64,000 nt of DNA from an uncultured Vibrio sp. (lineage in GTDB: Bacteria; Pseudomonadota; Gammaproteobacteria; Enterobacterales; Vibrionaceae): contig NZ_OY776223.1 in NCBI RefSeq assembly GCF_963675395.1, forward strand, positions 1,612,001-1,676,000, written 5' to 3'. The position numbers were made by a program, and so were the translations under genes. The notes under the pieces were generated by a model. The model was given only the letters and a program-made list of their open reading frames with translations. It ran no database searches and had not been told where the DNA came from. Positions 48,698-59,049 of this stretch are shown one piece after another; the stretch's first letter is position 1; every line of letters starts with the position of its first letter.

Positions 48698-48750
48698 AAA
48701 TAACTTCAAGATGTTAGCTTAGTGGGGCTTCGCCGTCTTGAAGTTATTTT
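48698..48750. terminator. Bidirectional terminator between convergent GT4 and kdkA genes
   Basis: AAATAACTTCAAGA pairs with TCTTGAAGTTATTT around a GC-containing loop. It ends in TTTT for the plus-strand operon; the right arm overlaps the kdkA stop codon. Confidence 0.75.
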
Positions 48751-49460
48751 GTAATGCTTTGATCATATCCGTTTAGTAACTCTTCAAAACCTTTCTGCTG
48801 CCATTTAATGTTGCACTTAACTTTTTCTTTTTTAAAGGAACGCAACAGTCTTTCCAGATTTTGCTTTTCCCATTTACCATGCTCTTGTTTACGGCACTTA
48901 TCAAAATCAATAATCCACACTTTATCTTTATCATCAATCAATATGTTGTGGATATTTAAGTCGGTGTGATTCACGCCAGCATTGTGCATTTTGGCAATTT
49001 CTTGCCCAATTTTTTTATACATTGCTTTCGATAACGAACGCTCTTGTAAAATGCTAACCAAATCTCTGGCATTCGGAATCCGCTCACTTAACAAATCGGC
49101 TTGGTATGTGAGTCCGACTTTAACAGCGCGTGCCGCGATCGGTCGAGGGACGTTAACTCCCGCTTTTATCAACGTTAGTAAAAGCTGAAACTCTTCAGCA
49201 CTGCGTGTTTTATCCCAGCCAGAAAACCAATACTGATCTTTAACCAACTTTCCGAACAATCCGCCCCGACGATAATGACGCAAGGCAGCTTGCATAGTAT
49301 CAAGCTGAACAAACCAGGTCGTACCGCGTCCCGTAGCAGTGCCAACAATCTTATTCACTGACTGCCAGTATTCTGGGTCAAAAATAGGCTGACTTGGATT
49401 TGTAACGAACTCATCATCAAACCAAATGACCTGATTGTTATCTTGATACTGTTGAATCAT
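48744..49460 (-). CDS. kdkA: 3-deoxy-D-manno-octulosonic acid kinase
   Basis: Kinase of 238 residues with the eukaryotic-like catalytic core HTDLNIHNILIDDKDKVWIIDFDKCRK, giving the catalytic aspartate, the asparagine and the metal-binding DFD. The N-terminal half includes the GRGTTWFVQ and LRHYRRGG segments typical of KdkA. It phosphorylates lipid A-linked Kdo at O-4, in organisms with a single Kdo. It follows dgkA after an 11-bp gap on the same strand. Confidence 0.93.
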   Translation of the reverse strand: MIQQYQDNNQVIWFDDEFVTNPSQPIFDPEYWQSVNKIVGTATGRGTTWFVQLDTMQAALRHYRRGGLFGKLVKDQYWFSGWDKTRSAEEFQLLLTLIKAGVNVPRPIAARAVKVGLTYQADLLSERIPNARDLVSILQERSLSKAMYKKIGQEIAKMHNAGVNHTDLNIHNILIDDKDKVWIIDFDKCRKQEHGKWEKQNLERLLRSFKKEKVKCNIKWQQKGFEELLNGYDQSITK

Positions 49461-49471
49461 GTTTTAAATCT

Positions 49472-49879
49472 CTAGCCCAAGTAGCGACTGGCCAATATGT
49501 AAAGCCAGGTAAAGCCAGCAAAAGTTAACGCAACCATAACGGCTGCGGATCCTATATCTTTAGCGCGACCACTTAACTCATGGTGTTCAACACCGATGCG
49601 GTCTACTACCGCTTCTATGGCTGAATTCAGCAGTTCCACAATCAGTACTAATACCACCACACCAATCAATAAGATACGCTCGATCATCCCGACATCAACC
49701 AAGCCTGCCAAGATCACAGCAATACTCAGCAAAGCGAGCTCTTGTCGAACGGCGGCTTCATGTTTAAAAGCGGCTTTTAATCCCTGTATAGAGTAACCAG
49801 TTGCTTTGATAATGCGTTTTACGCCCGTATTACCTGGCTTCCCTGATTCTTGCGATTGTTCTGGTGTAGTCTTTGACAT
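49472..49879 (-). CDS. dgkA: Diacylglycerol kinase
   Basis: Small integral-membrane kinase of 135 residues with three predicted helices. Its conserved ELLNSAIEAVVDRIG...HELSGRAKDIGSAAV block holds the active-site glutamate and metal-binding residues. It recycles diacylglycerol produced during envelope glycan modification to phosphatidic acid. The N-terminal about 25 residues are polar. It is divergently transcribed from the heptosyltransferase gene. Confidence 0.95.
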   Translation of the reverse strand: MSKTTPEQSQESGKPGNTGVKRIIKATGYSIQGLKAAFKHEAAVRQELALLSIAVILAGLVDVGMIERILLIGVVVLVLIVELLNSAIEAVVDRIGVEHHELSGRAKDIGSAAVMVALTFAGFTWLYILASRYLG

Positions 49880-49986
49880 TGCACAATACTTATCGGTACT
49901 TCGTTATATTAGAACTGTGTATTTTACATTTATTGGGGATGTCTGCATAATTTACCTGCCTCTATTCATCTAATTAGACAATAATT

Positions 49987-51039
49987 ATGTTCACTTCTGC
50001 CCCTTCGTCATTATGCATCTTGCGTTTATCCGCTATTGGAGACGTTTGTAATACCATCGCTACTGTGCAAGCGATTCAAAAACAGTGGCCAAGCACTCAA
50101 ATTACCTGGATTACAGGCAAACTAGAGTCTCAGTTGTTAGCGGCTATTGATGGTGTCGAAGTCATAGTATTCGATAAAAAGGCAGGCTTAGAAGGCTATA
50201 AAGCGCTGTGGAAACAGTTAAAAGGCCGTGAGTTTGATGCCCTTTTGCACATGCAATACGCTATTCGAGCTAGCGTAGCGACGTTGGGTATTAAGGCAAA
50301 GTACAAGCTTGGCTTTTCTTCTGATAGAAGTCAGGATTTTCAGACACTGTTTACCAATGTCAAAGTGCCTTCCCCGCAATCTCTGCATGTCGCAGATGGC
50401 TTAATGGCTTTTGCCCAGCAAATAGGAGTTCCCAAAGCAGAGCTAGATTGGACACTTACCTACTCAGCGCAAGATAAAGAGTGGGCAGAGACTCATATTT
50501 CTGGTGACAAACCAAACCTATTACTCGTGCCGGGAGCCAGTAAAGCTTATAAAAATTGGAATGCCGAAGGGTATGTTGACGTAATTGGCCATGCGAGAAC
50601 TAAAGGTTGGAACGTCATTCTTGCAGGTAGTCCAGCACAAGTAGAGTTGGACCTTGCAGAGAATATTCAGTCTCGCTTGGATGACCCATGCCTAAATTTA
50701 GTAGGCCAAAGTTCTATTCTACAAATGCTCGCTTTGATTGATAACGTAGAAATGGTCATCGCTCCAGATACAGGGCCGGCACATATGGCAAGTGCTATGA
50801 ACACACCGATTATTGGTTTGTATGCCCACCATAACCCGGCTCGCGTGGGCCCATACCGCTACTTACAATATGTAGTATCGGTTTACGAAGATGTCATTTT
50901 GTCGGAAACAGGAAAAACGAGTCAAGAACTGAGCTGGAGATCTCGTGCAAAAGATGAAAAGGCGATGAACCGAATTTCAAGTACTCAAGTGATAAACATG
51001 TTCGATCAAGTCATAGAAGATTTGTACCCGCAATATTAG
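49987..51039 (+). CDS. Glycosyltransferase family 9 (heptosyltransferase I-like)
   Basis: GT9 of 350 residues: CILRLSAIGDVCNTIATVQAIQ at the start, LLVPGASKAYKNWNAEGYVDVI in the middle, and VIAPDTGPAHMASAMNTPIIGLYAHHNPARVGPY near the end. The ASKAYKNW version and the A-HHNPARVGPY end look like the OpsX-type heptosyltransferase I of Pasteurellaceae, which acts on phosphorylated single Kdo. That fits kdkA and would make this the WaaC function, as no other WaaC candidate is in the locus. Confidence 0.85.
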   Translation: MFTSAPSSLCILRLSAIGDVCNTIATVQAIQKQWPSTQITWITGKLESQLLAAIDGVEVIVFDKKAGLEGYKALWKQLKGREFDALLHMQYAIRASVATLGIKAKYKLGFSSDRSQDFQTLFTNVKVPSPQSLHVADGLMAFAQQIGVPKAELDWTLTYSAQDKEWAETHISGDKPNLLLVPGASKAYKNWNAEGYVDVIGHARTKGWNVILAGSPAQVELDLAENIQSRLDDPCLNLVGQSSILQMLALIDNVEMVIAPDTGPAHMASAMNTPIIGLYAHHNPARVGPYRYLQYVVSVYEDVILSETGKTSQELSWRSRAKDEKAMNRISSTQVINMFDQVIEDLYPQY

Positions 51040-51077
51040 TAAAATCACTGTATTGATTTGTAAAGAAGGAAGCCACC

Positions 51078-51860
51078 TTGTCTAAACCAACCTTAGCCGT
51101 TGCCTTAATCGTAAAAAATGAAGAGAAGCACTTAAAAGCTTGTCTAGACACAGTAAAAGATTGGGTCGATGAGATAGTCATCCTTGATTCTGGAAGTACT
51201 GATAGTACTGAATCCATCGCAAGGCAATACACAAATAAGTTTTATACCAACTTAGATTGGCCAGGTTTTGGAAAGCAGCGCCAACTTGCACAAACTTATA
51301 TCGAATCAGATTTCGTTCTTTGGCTAGATGCCGATGAGCGTGTGACTGACGAACTGCGCCAAGACATACTGCATGCCATCAGTCAGCACAACGACAAAAA
51401 CGTCTACCAAGTTAATCGTCTAACCACAGCCTTTGCCAAAGAAATTCGTCACTCCGGTTGGTCTCCTGACTGGGTAGTCCGTTTGTATAAGACTTCACAA
51501 ACTCAATACAATGATGCATTGGTACACGAAAGCGTGGTGATTCCAGATGGATTTAACATCGTGTCATTGAACGGACGACTCAAGCACTTTACCTATGAAA
51601 GACTGGGTGAATACACACGAAAAACTCAACTGTATATGCAGTCTTGGGCTGACCAGCGAGAAGGAAAAAAAACAGCTTCTCTACTTAGTGCATTTACACA
51701 CGGTTTTTTTCGATTCTTTAAGATGTATATCATCAAGCGTGGCTTTTTAGATGGGCGACACGGCTTTTTGCTAGCGGTGTTAAGCGCAAATACCACTTTT
51801 ACCCGTTATGCCGATCTGTGGCTGCGTGACTACGTGAAAAAACACAACAAAGAGCAATAG
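51078..51860 (+). CDS. Core glycosyltransferase family 2 (WaaE/LgtF-like)
   Basis: GT2 of 260 residues starting at a TTG with an AAGGAAG ribosome site. It shows LAVALIVKNEEKHLKACLDTVKD, EIVILDSGSTDST, GFGKQRQLAQ and LWLDADERV, and a C-terminal basic stretch with membrane-like character. Proteins of this type (WaaE, LgtF) add beta-glucose to heptose I. It precedes a GT4 gene with a 1-bp gap. Confidence 0.87.
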   Translation: MSKPTLAVALIVKNEEKHLKACLDTVKDWVDEIVILDSGSTDSTESIARQYTNKFYTNLDWPGFGKQRQLAQTYIESDFVLWLDADERVTDELRQDILHAISQHNDKNVYQVNRLTTAFAKEIRHSGWSPDWVVRLYKTSQTQYNDALVHESVVIPDGFNIVSLNGRLKHFTYERLGEYTRKTQLYMQSWADQREGKKTASLLSAFTHGFFRFFKMYIIKRGFLDGRHGFLLAVLSANTTFTRYADLWLRDYVKKHNKEQ

Positions 51861-51861
51861 T

Positions 51862-52893
51862 ATGAATATTTGCCATGTGAATTTGGCTTCTGGCTACCAT
51901 GGAGGAGAAAACCAAACCCTCCAACTCATCCAGCAGCAGGTCAAGTTGGGTTATAACCTTACGGTAGTCGCTAACCCTAAAAGCCCTTTTGCCGATGCCA
52001 TCCGTAAAATGAACGTTAAGCTAGTACTGGCGACTCACTTTACTAAGGCACACTCTAGATCTGTAACCCAAAATTGTTCACTGATTCATGTTCATGAAGG
52101 GCGCGCGATTTACTGGGCTCTCATTCAACACATGCTTTATGGTAAGCCCTATATCATCACGCGTCGTATCGATAACCCTTTGAAGAAAAAGTGGTTAGCA
52201 AATTTAGCCTACTCTAAAGCAAGTGCGGTGGTTGGCTTGAGCACAGCCATTGTTCAGAGAGTCAAAGACGCCTACCCAACGTCTACCACTTACAAAATAC
52301 CAAGCTCCCCAGTAGTATATCCTGTAGATGAACAAGCTGTACAAACCATAAGAGAGCGCTTTGCCGACAAATTTTTGGTTATCCATGGCGCTAACATGCT
52401 CAAACATAAAGGCTTCAATGTCACTATCGAAGCGGCAAGGCGACTAAAAGACATAGCCCCCTCTGTTCACATCTGCTTGTTAGGTGATGGCCCTGAGCGA
52501 CAAACGCTTGAAGCAAAAGCTGAAGGCCTAACTAACATCAGTTTTGAAGGCAAACAGAATAATATGGGTGACTGGTTTTCAGCGGCAGACTTACAAATAC
52601 ACCCTTCGTATACCGAGGGGCTTGGTTCTGTCATTTTGGAAGGAATGGGCTCTGGTTTACCCATCATTGGTACTAATACTGGTGGTATTCCTGACATCAT
52701 CGACCACAATTCAAACGGATTACTCGTTGAGCCAGGCAATCCTCAAGAATTGGCAGATGCAATAGTGAAAATTTCCCAAGATGAAGAATTGAAGCAACAC
52801 TTCATCACTCAGGGACAAGAAAAATTAAAATTGTTTGATATCAACTACACTGCTAATCAATACGTAGACATATACGAGAAAGTTTTACGATGA
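51862..52893 (+). CDS. Glycosyltransferase family 4
   Basis: GT4 of 343 residues with a short N-terminus ([22 protein letters not shown]). The donor-binding half has [38 protein letters not shown] and [32 protein letters not shown] with the E-x7-E motif. Presumed LPS core transferase from context. It overlaps coaD by 4 bp, so an essential coenzyme A gene is translated with the core operon. Confidence 0.9.
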   Translation: MNICHVNLASGYHGGENQTLQLIQQQVKLGYNLTVVANPKSPFADAIRKMNVKLVLATHFTKAHSRSVTQNCSLIHVHEGRAIYWALIQHMLYGKPYIITRRIDNPLKKKWLANLAYSKASAVVGLSTAIVQRVKDAYPTSTTYKIPSSPVVYPVDEQAVQTIRERFADKFLVIHGANMLKHKGFNVTIEAARRLKDIAPSVHICLLGDGPERQTLEAKAEGLTNISFEGKQNNMGDWFSAADLQIHPSYTEGLGSVILEGMGSGLPIIGTNTGGIPDIIDHNSNGLLVEPGNPQELADAIVKISQDEELKQHFITQGQEKLKLFDINYTANQYVDIYEKVLR

Positions 52894-53369
52894 AAAAAGT
52901 CATATACCCAGGTACTTTCGATCCAATCACAAATGGTCACCTTGATATCATCACTCGTGCTGCAGACATGTTTGACCAAATTATCATCGGAGTCGCGGCA
53001 AGCCCTTCTAAAAATACGCTCTTTAGTCTAGAAGAACGCGTACAACTGGTTGAAGAGTCAACAGCGCATTTAAGTAATGTATCGACAGCTGGATTTAGTG
53101 GACTACTGGTCGATTTTGCTCGAGAGCAACAAGCGAACATATTAGTACGCGGCCTTAGAACAACGGTCGACTTTGAATATGAGTTCGGCCTTACCAGTAT
53201 GTACCGCAAGCTGTTGCCGGGCATGGAAAGCGTGTTCCTTACCCCAGCCGATGAGTATGCTTTTCTCTCTTCCACCATTGTTCGTGAGGTTGCCATTCAT
53301 GGTGGCGACGTAAAACAGTTTGTACCTGAATGTGTTTATATCGCTATCAATAAAAAGGTAGCACAATGA
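52890..53369 (+). CDS. coaD: Phosphopantetheine adenylyltransferase
   Basis: CoaD of 159 residues, penultimate step of coenzyme A synthesis. It has [16 protein letters not shown] with the T/H nucleotidyltransferase motif, [15 protein letters not shown] and the ISSTxVRE-like [13 protein letters not shown]. It overlaps the genes on both sides by 4 bp, a core-locus embedding that is conserved in many gammaproteobacteria (coaD next to waaA-type genes in E. coli). Confidence 0.97.
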   Translation: MKKVIYPGTFDPITNGHLDIITRAADMFDQIIIGVAASPSKNTLFSLEERVQLVEESTAHLSNVSTAGFSGLLVDFAREQQANILVRGLRTTVDFEYEFGLTSMYRKLLPGMESVFLTPADEYAFLSSTIVREVAIHGGDVKQFVPECVYIAINKKVAQ

Positions 53370-54289
53370 GTTTCAGGAAATTTAAGTATTACGTCACGAA
53401 TGGTCTACAAGTCTTAGTTCCTAACGCCATTAAAAATAAATCAGCTCATTATCTTATCGATAAATATCCGCTGGATTCCTACATTCAAGATCGAGTCGGC
53501 TACTACAACAAAATTAACGATTCATTTGAACTTCCTGAAAACGAGTCGACACATGTTGGCGAATACAAGAAAACAGGCGGTACAACATACTATTTCGACC
53601 TACATAAAGTGGTTAAGTCCTTTCCAGCTCAATGCTTTTTCCACTTTTTGAACGGTGATATTCGTTATGTCCCGGAATACCCATGCTTTCTCAAAAGTAG
53701 ACCTATTGGGGAAGACAATCAAAACTCCGTCTTACTAAAGTTGAATGAGATTCGTCACTTTCAGTTTATTTCTGATAAACAGCCATTTAGAAGCAAGAAA
53801 GACATGGCGGCCTGGCGCGGTGTTGGATACCAACCACATCGTAAAAAGGTGATTGAACAGTTCTATAACCACCCACAATGTAACATTGGTCAGACACAGC
53901 CTGCTAACGGCGATCCTTGGGAAAAAGGATTTATGTCGATTGAAGAGCAACTTAAGTATAAATTTTTGCTCGCCATTGAAGGCAATGACGTTGCAACTAA
54001 CCTCAAGTGGGCAATGTCATCTAACTCACTGGTGGTCATGTCTAAGCCGAAGTATGAGACTTGGTTTATGGAAGGGCGTTTACAAGCAGGTGTTCACTAT
54101 GTAGAAGTAAGAGACGATTACTCTGATTTGATAGATAAAATGGAGTATTACATCGCTCACCCTGAAGAGGCAGAGACCATCATTCAAAATGCCCACGAGT
54201 GGGTTGACCAATTTAGAGATCAAAAACGCGAGCGCTTAATTTCATTATTGGTCGCGAAGAAATATTTTGAGAAATCAGGGCAAATATAA
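53366..54289 (+). CDS. LPS core glycosyltransferase, GT90/CAP10-like
   Basis: Protein of 307 residues whose C-terminal half matches the GT90 (lipopolysaccharide-modifying, CAP10) family. It contains [44 protein letters not shown] then [17 protein letters not shown], and [14 protein letters not shown]. LpsA-like proteins of this type transfer a hexose or pentose to core heptose. It closes the core operon; mutM is convergent, 17 bp beyond. Confidence 0.82.
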   Translation: MSFRKFKYYVTNGLQVLVPNAIKNKSAHYLIDKYPLDSYIQDRVGYYNKINDSFELPENESTHVGEYKKTGGTTYYFDLHKVVKSFPAQCFFHFLNGDIRYVPEYPCFLKSRPIGEDNQNSVLLKLNEIRHFQFISDKQPFRSKKDMAAWRGVGYQPHRKKVIEQFYNHPQCNIGQTQPANGDPWEKGFMSIEEQLKYKFLLAIEGNDVATNLKWAMSSNSLVVMSKPKYETWFMEGRLQAGVHYVEVRDDYSDLIDKMEYYIAHPEEAETIIQNAHEWVDQFRDQKRERLISLLVAKKYFEKSGQI

Positions 54290-54306
54290 TTTGCCCTAAC
54301 CCAGCT

Positions 54307-55116
54307 TCACTTCTGGCACTCATCACAAAAGAACGTATTGCGCTGGCCAATCTTCTGCTCTTGAAGCCGCTCTCCACACTCTGGACAAGGCTCGCCCGCT
54401 TTACCATAAACTAACAGCTCCTGGGCAAAGTATCCCGGTTTACCATCCGCCTGGGCGAAATCCTTGAGCGTCGTGCCACCTTGGTTTATCGCGATTTCCA
54501 GAGTTGCTTTGATGTTGGCAACCAGTAGCGCCCATTCTTGTGATGTGACTTTACCAGCAGGTCTAGTTGGATGAATCCGCGATTTAAACAAAGATTCGTT
54601 GGCGTAAATATTCCCGACTCCGACCACGACTTTGTTGTCCATAATGAACTGCTTCACCGCGACGCGTTTGCCTTTGGCCTTTTCTGCTACGTAAGGTGAG
54701 TTGAACTCTTCGGTTAAAGGCTCAGGCCCCATATGGTCAAGTACTGCATGAGACTCACCCGGCGCGCACCACAGCCAAGCACCAAACCGACGTGGATCGT
54801 TATAACGCAGCACTTTGCCATTAGTCAGCTTCAGATCCACATGATCATGCTTAGCCGGAGGAAAATCAGCATCAAGCACACGTAGCGAGCCTGACATACC
54901 CAGATGCACAATCGCGGTTCCCTTATCTGTCTCAATCAACAGATACTTGGCACGGCGCCGGATTGCGCGAATGACCTGCCCTTCCAGTAGTTTCAGCTCC
55001 TCTGGAATATCCCAGCGTAGTTTGGGGGTACGAAACACAAACGCCTGGATCGTTTGATCAAGCATATGTGGCGTAATTCCCATACGACTGACTTCGACTT
55101 CAGGTAATTCAGGCAT
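54307..55116 (-). CDS. mutM: Formamidopyrimidine-DNA glycosylase
   Basis: MutM/Fpg of 269 residues, removing oxidised purines such as 8-oxoguanine. The ATG at 55116 is chosen because the next residues PELPEVE put the catalytic proline directly after the initiator Met; it has a GGAG site. The C-terminal zinc finger CPECGERL...FCDECQK is intact, and the H2TH region [12 protein letters not shown] is present. The longer reading (four more residues) would block the catalytic proline. Confidence 0.97.
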   Translation of the reverse strand: MPELPEVEVSRMGITPHMLDQTIQAFVFRTPKLRWDIPEELKLLEGQVIRAIRRRAKYLLIETDKGTAIVHLGMSGSLRVLDADFPPAKHDHVDLKLTNGKVLRYNDPRRFGAWLWCAPGESHAVLDHMGPEPLTEEFNSPYVAEKAKGKRVAVKQFIMDNKVVVGVGNIYANESLFKSRIHPTRPAGKVTSQEWALLVANIKATLEIAINQGGTTLKDFAQADGKPGYFAQELLVYGKAGEPCPECGERLQEQKIGQRNTFFCDECQK

Positions 55117-55199
55117 TGTTGGCTCCATTCATTTTGTTCATCAATCCGCGCCGCTAGCATAATAGAAATGCACTCAGATATACACTTTATAGGTTCGAC

Positions 55200-55676
55200 T
55201 TATTCTGGGAGTATGTAACTATCATCAACCGAAATCGCGATCCATTTATCCTGCCAGCTCTTAAATAGCCAAAAATCGGTTAAGCGATAGAAGGTGACGC
55301 GCTGTGGTTCGTCGAGTCCCTGATACCAAACTTCGATCGATTCTGGCGCTTGAAGCTGAGATCTTAACGTCTCAAATTGCTGTTCAGAAAGTTCAGTACC
55401 TTCTAAAGATTGCCACCGAGCCACCAGCTCTTTAGCGGGAATACTAAGGTTAATATTGGATTGCCACAGACCATGGTTAAGATCCAATTCCCAACCGCTA
55501 TAGTAAATCGCGCTAACGGTATAGTCAGAACGAAGTAAGTTTGGATAAGGATCCACCTCTTCCGATAATAAGTAGGTTTTGATCCACATCGGCGCATTTA
55601 GGATCACGATAAAAGCGATAACACCTACGATAATGATATTGTTCCATCGACGGCGACGAGTCGGACTAATGCGCAT
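55200..55676 (-). CDS. Conserved hypothetical single-pass membrane protein
   Basis: Protein of 158 residues from the ATG at 55676, supported by AGGAG six bases upstream; a longer frame to 55715 has no ribosome site. A basic N-terminus (RISPTRRRRW) leads into one membrane helix (IIIVGVIAFIVILNAPMWI), then a periplasmic domain with PYPNLLRSDYTVSAIYYSGWELDLN. A gene of this kind sits at the same place in V. cholerae, but I know no function. Confidence 0.75.
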   Translation of the reverse strand: MRISPTRRRRWNNIIIVGVIAFIVILNAPMWIKTYLLSEEVDPYPNLLRSDYTVSAIYYSGWELDLNHGLWQSNINLSIPAKELVARWQSLEGTELSEQQFETLRSQLQAPESIEVWYQGLDEPQRVTFYRLTDFWLFKSWQDKWIAISVDDSYILPE

Positions 55677-55806
55677 AATCACTCCTAATTTCTGTAAGTC
55701 ACAGTAAATTAGCAAAGCAGGTAAATATTGACTAGAAAATCTGTAAACAGATGCAGAAAAGCAGTGAAGAAAAGTAATGAGGATGGGTGCTGGGAACTAG
55801 AGGTAA

Positions 55807-55836
55807 TAAAAAACCCAACTCGAAAGCTGGGTTTTT
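55807..55836 (-). terminator. Terminator after rpmG
   Basis: AAAACCCAGCTTT-type stem (AAAACCCA... / ...TGGGTTTT, with the central CGAAAG) gives a T-run on the minus strand just after the rpmG stop. It also has Ts on the plus strand. Confidence 0.85.
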
Positions 55837-55862
55837 CAATTCGTAAAAGAGTCAGAAACCAA

Positions 55863-56033
55863 TTACTTGATTTTTGCTTCTTTGTACATAACGTGCTGGC
55901 GTACAACTGGATCAAATTTCTTGATCTCAAATTTGCCTGGCATGTTACGCTTGTTCTTATCAGTTGTGTAGAAGTGGCCTGTACCTGCAGAAGATACTAG
56001 ACGGATTTTCTCACGAACGCCTTTCTTTGCCAT
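55863..56033 (-). CDS. rpmG: 50S ribosomal protein L33
   Basis: Reading the minus strand gives a 56-residue protein that starts [17 protein letters not shown] and ends [12 protein letters not shown], the full L33. It is the cysteine-free, non-zinc form. It lies 13 bp after rpmB, in the conserved rpmB-rpmG pair, with its own terminator. Confidence 0.97.
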
Positions 56034-56046
56034 TGCTTATTTCCTC

Positions 56047-56283
56047 TTAAACGTTTTCGCCACGTGTACGCATTTCAGCAAGAACAGTATCAATACCTTT
56101 CTTGTCGATGATGCGCATACCTTTAGCAGATAGACGTAGTTTAACAAAACGTTTTTCGCTCTCTACCCAGAAACGATGAGTTTGTAGGTTCGGCAGAAAA
56201 CGACGCTTAGTAGCATTTCGTGCGTGTGAACGGTTGTTACCCGTTACTGGACGCTTACCAGTTACTTGGCATACTCGTGACAT
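56047..56283 (-). CDS. rpmB: 50S ribosomal protein L28
   Basis: L28 of 78 residues from the ATG at 56283 ([20 protein letters not shown]), which has a GGAG site; five residues upstream in the open frame are not part of the family. It continues to [24 protein letters not shown] sequence. First gene of the rpmB-rpmG operon. Confidence 0.97.
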   Translation of the reverse strand: MSRVCQVTGKRPVTGNNRSHARNATKRRFLPNLQTHRFWVESEKRFVKLRLSAKGMRIIDKKGIDTVLAEMRTRGENV

Positions 56284-56586
56284 GAATGTCTTCTCCAAAA
56301 TCGTTTCAGCTCGATATCAACCTTGGTGGCCGAACCTCTCTATCTCTCAAAAAGAAGTTAGAGGTTAAGAACCGCTATGGAAAATCCATACAAGGCTATC
56401 AAAGGTCGCGCATTATACTAACTTGACATGCATTGCTCAAGACCCGAACAGATCCTTTTTACAGGTTTTCGTGATCTTTTTTTAGACAGCAGGTTTTTTC
56501 TAGCAGTCCAAGCTGAATTCAGTTTAAAATTTAGTGGCGTGGATAATAGCAGATTTTTTGCAACTAACAACCTAAAAAACGCACAG
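56284..56586. other. Gene-free region between rpmB and radC
   Basis: About 300 bp containing the rpmB promoter near 56.42 kb and the leader; the part next to the radC stop has no feature I recognise. Confidence 0.6.
56412..56440 (-). promoter_or_regulatory. Sigma-70 promoter for rpmB-rpmG
   Basis: On the minus strand TTGAGC and a consensus TATAAT are separated by exactly 17 bp, followed by a GC-rich discriminator (GCGCGACC), as is usual for growth-rate-controlled ribosomal promoters. It leaves an unusually long leader of about 120 bp before rpmB. Confidence 0.82.
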
Positions 56587-57261
56587 TTATATCCATCCTC
56601 TTTCAGCAAAAGAGACACTTTCTCCATCACCGATGACGAAATGGTCCAAAATACGAATGTCCACCAGTGCTAACGCGTCGATTAAGCGGCGGGTAATTCT
56701 TCTATCAGACTGACTCGGTTCAGCCAAGCCTGAAGGGTGATTATGAGCGAGAATCAAGGCTGCAGCGTTATGATGCAAAGCTCGCTTCACCACTTCTCGC
56801 GGATAAATCGACGCCGAATCCAACGTTCCTTCGAATAAGATTTCATCTTTTATTACTCGGTGCTGAGTATCGAGAAAAAGAATGTAAAAAGCCTCTCTTT
56901 GTCGATCTCGTAAAATAGAAGATAGGTACAACTTTGTCTGTTCCGGGCTGGTTAAGGCGTCGCCGCGCTTTAACGTTTCCGCTAAATAACGCTGAGTCAT
57001 CTCAAGCACGGCTTGTAGTTGGACATATTTTGCTTGTCCTAGACCTTTGTGTTGGCAGAAATCTTTCTCTGACGCGGAAAACAGCTTCCTGAACGAGCCA
57101 AAATCCTGAATGAGGAAATCTGCCAACTCAATCACATTCATGCCTTGTGTGCCTGTACGCAGAAAGATAGCGAGTAATTCAGCATCGCTTAGCGCTTGTG
57201 GTCCTCTTTGCAGAAGCTTCTCTCGGGGCATGGACTCATTCGGTAAGGATTTGAGTATCAT
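56587..57261 (-). CDS. radC: RadC family (JAB/MPN domain) protein
   Basis: Protein of 224 residues. An N-terminal helix-hairpin-helix region ([30 protein letters not shown]) precedes the JAB/MPN metalloprotein domain with [18 protein letters not shown], the His-x-His...Ser...Asp metal motif. Once linked to DNA repair, its biochemical role is unsettled. The rpmB-radC-coaBC order is conserved in gammaproteobacteria, but here a chemoreceptor gene separates radC from coaBC. Confidence 0.95.
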   Translation of the reverse strand: MILKSLPNESMPREKLLQRGPQALSDAELLAIFLRTGTQGMNVIELADFLIQDFGSFRKLFSASEKDFCQHKGLGQAKYVQLQAVLEMTQRYLAETLKRGDALTSPEQTKLYLSSILRDRQREAFYILFLDTQHRVIKDEILFEGTLDSASIYPREVVKRALHHNAAALILAHNHPSGLAEPSQSDRRITRRLIDALALVDIRILDHFVIGDGESVSFAERGWI

Positions 57262-57303
57262 CGACTGTCTCTTTTAAAGGTAAGAGCCCCTATTCCACAA
57301 AAT

Positions 57304-57337
57304 AAAAAGCGAAAGTCGAGGGTGACTTTCGCTTTTT
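57304..57337. terminator. Terminator between the chemoreceptor gene and radC
   Basis: AAAAAGCGAAAGTC pairs perfectly with GACTTTCGCTTTTT around a 6-base loop. The T-run on the minus strand ends the chemoreceptor transcript. Confidence 0.88.
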
Positions 57338-57375
57338 CCGTTCTGTTTTGATTTTCTATGTAATTTATTAGTTCA

Positions 57376-59049
57376 TCAAAGTTTAAAGTTACCAACCAGA
57401 TCGTTAATCTCGGTTCCGGATTGCGACAGCTTGGTGCTGATCGTCTCCGCGTGTTGCAGGGTGTCAGTAATGTTATTGACGATCTGTTGAATCGCAACCA
57501 AGTTTTGATTGATGTCGTCAGCGACCGCACTCTGTTCTTCTGCTGCTGAAGCGGTCTGAATACCCATATCCCTGATGGTGCCAATCGAGTGATGAACACT
57601 CGATAGAGATTGCTGGATAAGCGCTGATTCTTCTGCCGTTTTCACTCCGCGTTGCTGGCTAACAGACATGGTGGTCACGGCACGTGAAACGCCGCTTCGC
57701 AACTGTTTCAGCATGTCGCCGATTTCGTGTGTGCTATTTTGCGTGCGGCTGGCAAGCGAGCGAACTTCATCAGCAACCACAGCGAAACCTCGTCCTTGTT
57801 CACCTGCTCGTGCGGCTTCAATCGCCGCATTCAAGGCGAGCAAGTTGGTTTGTTCTGCAATCTCTCCTATCACATCCAGTACTTTGGTGATTTGATCCGT
57901 CTGCTGGCTCAGCTCCGAAATAGCATCTGATGTGCTATCAATCTCCGTAACTAGATCGGTTATCCCATCAATAGCTTGTTCTACTTCACGCTGCGCTTCG
58001 GTCACTTGGCTGTTCGCATCCTCGATCGCCTCTGCCGTCGCACTGGTATTACTTGCCACTTCTTTTGCGGTCATGCTCATTTGTGTTACCGCTGTCACCA
58101 CCTTATCGGTTTCCAGACAATGGTTTTGCATCTGATCACTGGCTGTGATGGTTTTGTCATTCAGCTCTTCAGAAACACTCTGTACTGTCGATGCAGAACG
58201 GTGAATGTCTGTCATTAACGGATGCAGCTTATCCATGAACTCATTGAATGCTGCAGCCACTTCACCCACTTCATCTTTACTTTCTACTTTCAGTCGAGCG
58301 GTTAAGTCACCACCGCCAGCAGCAACATCTTTAAGAGAGTTCGCCACATGCTGCAAAGGCTTAATACCTTTAGACACCACGATACTGGTCAGGATACTGG
58401 TAAAAACGAGGCCAATGACCGAGATCATCACGGCAAACAAAGTGTTTTGATTCAGCTCCTGAGTACGTAGTTCACGCTGCATGGCAACCTGATGGTCGAT
58501 ATCATCAATGTAAATACCAGTGCCGAGAACCCAGTCCCATTTCGGCAAATACTCTGCATAACCTAATTTTGGTGCTTGCGCGTCGATGGTTGGCTTGTGC
58601 CAAGAGAAAGACAAAAAACCATCACCCTTTTTCGATGAGTCAATTAAGCCAGCAATCACGGCCACGCCATTTTCATCTTTAAGGTTGTACAGATTTTTAC
58701 CTTCTAGTGATGGCTTAATCGCATGCAACGTATTCACGCCTTTTGAGTTGTAAGCAAAGAAGTAACCATCACTCTCAAAGCGCATCGCCTTCAAGATTTC
58801 TTTCGCGGCTTCTTTATTGCTGCCATTTACGTCAGAGTCATAAAGCGGTTTGATCGCGGTTACCCCCATCATCATGTAGGCGGTCAGCTCTTTCTTGCGC
58901 GTTTCTAACAACTCATGTCTATCGCGAACCAGTTCCTCTTCTAGGCTGTTACTACTATTGATGTAATACACCACTGAAATCAACGTGGTGATCAACAGTA
59001 GAGGAACTAAAGTGATCAGCAGCAATTTACTTCGACTTTTTAATACCAT
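57376..59049 (-). CDS. Methyl-accepting chemotaxis protein (sCache, HAMP)
   Basis: Chemoreceptor of 557 residues. TM1 is at about 8-29, then a periplasmic single Cache domain ([21 protein letters not shown] then [14 protein letters not shown]), TM2 at about 204-225, HAMP, and a signalling domain with the invariant hairpin [20 protein letters not shown] then [18 protein letters not shown] at about 397-434. It lacks a C-terminal CheR-tethering pentapeptide. sCache_2 domains commonly bind small organic acids; the ligand here is unknown. It is encoded alone between radC and coaBC, as in V. cholerae (VC0216 from memory). Confidence 0.94.
   Translation of the reverse strand: MVLKSRSKLLLITLVPLLLITTLISVVYYINSSNSLEEELVRDRHELLETRKKELTAYMMMGVTAIKPLYDSDVNGSNKEAAKEILKAMRFESDGYFFAYNSKGVNTLHAIKPSLEGKNLYNLKDENGVAVIAGLIDSSKKGDGFLSFSWHKPTIDAQAPKLGYAEYLPKWDWVLGTGIYIDDIDHQVAMQRELRTQELNQNTLFAVMISVIGLVFTSILTSIVVSKGIKPLQHVANSLKDVAAGGGDLTARLKVESKDEVGEVAAAFNEFMDKLHPLMTDIHRSASTVQSVSEELNDKTITASDQMQNHCLETDKVVTAVTQMSMTAKEVASNTSATAEAIEDANSQVTEAQREVEQAIDGITDLVTEIDSTSDAISELSQQTDQITKVLDVIGEIAEQTNLLALNAAIEAARAGEQGRGFAVVADEVRSLASRTQNSTHEIGDMLKQLRSGVSRAVTTMSVSQQRGVKTAEESALIQQSLSSVHHSIGTIRDMGIQTASAAEEQSAVADDINQNLVAIQQIVNNITDTLQHAETISTKLSQSGTEINDLVGNFKL

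Noticed and set aside
57258..57599. 113-codon minus-strand ORF between radC and the chemoreceptor
   Set aside because: It overlaps the chemoreceptor C-terminus in another frame and reads through a terminator hairpin.
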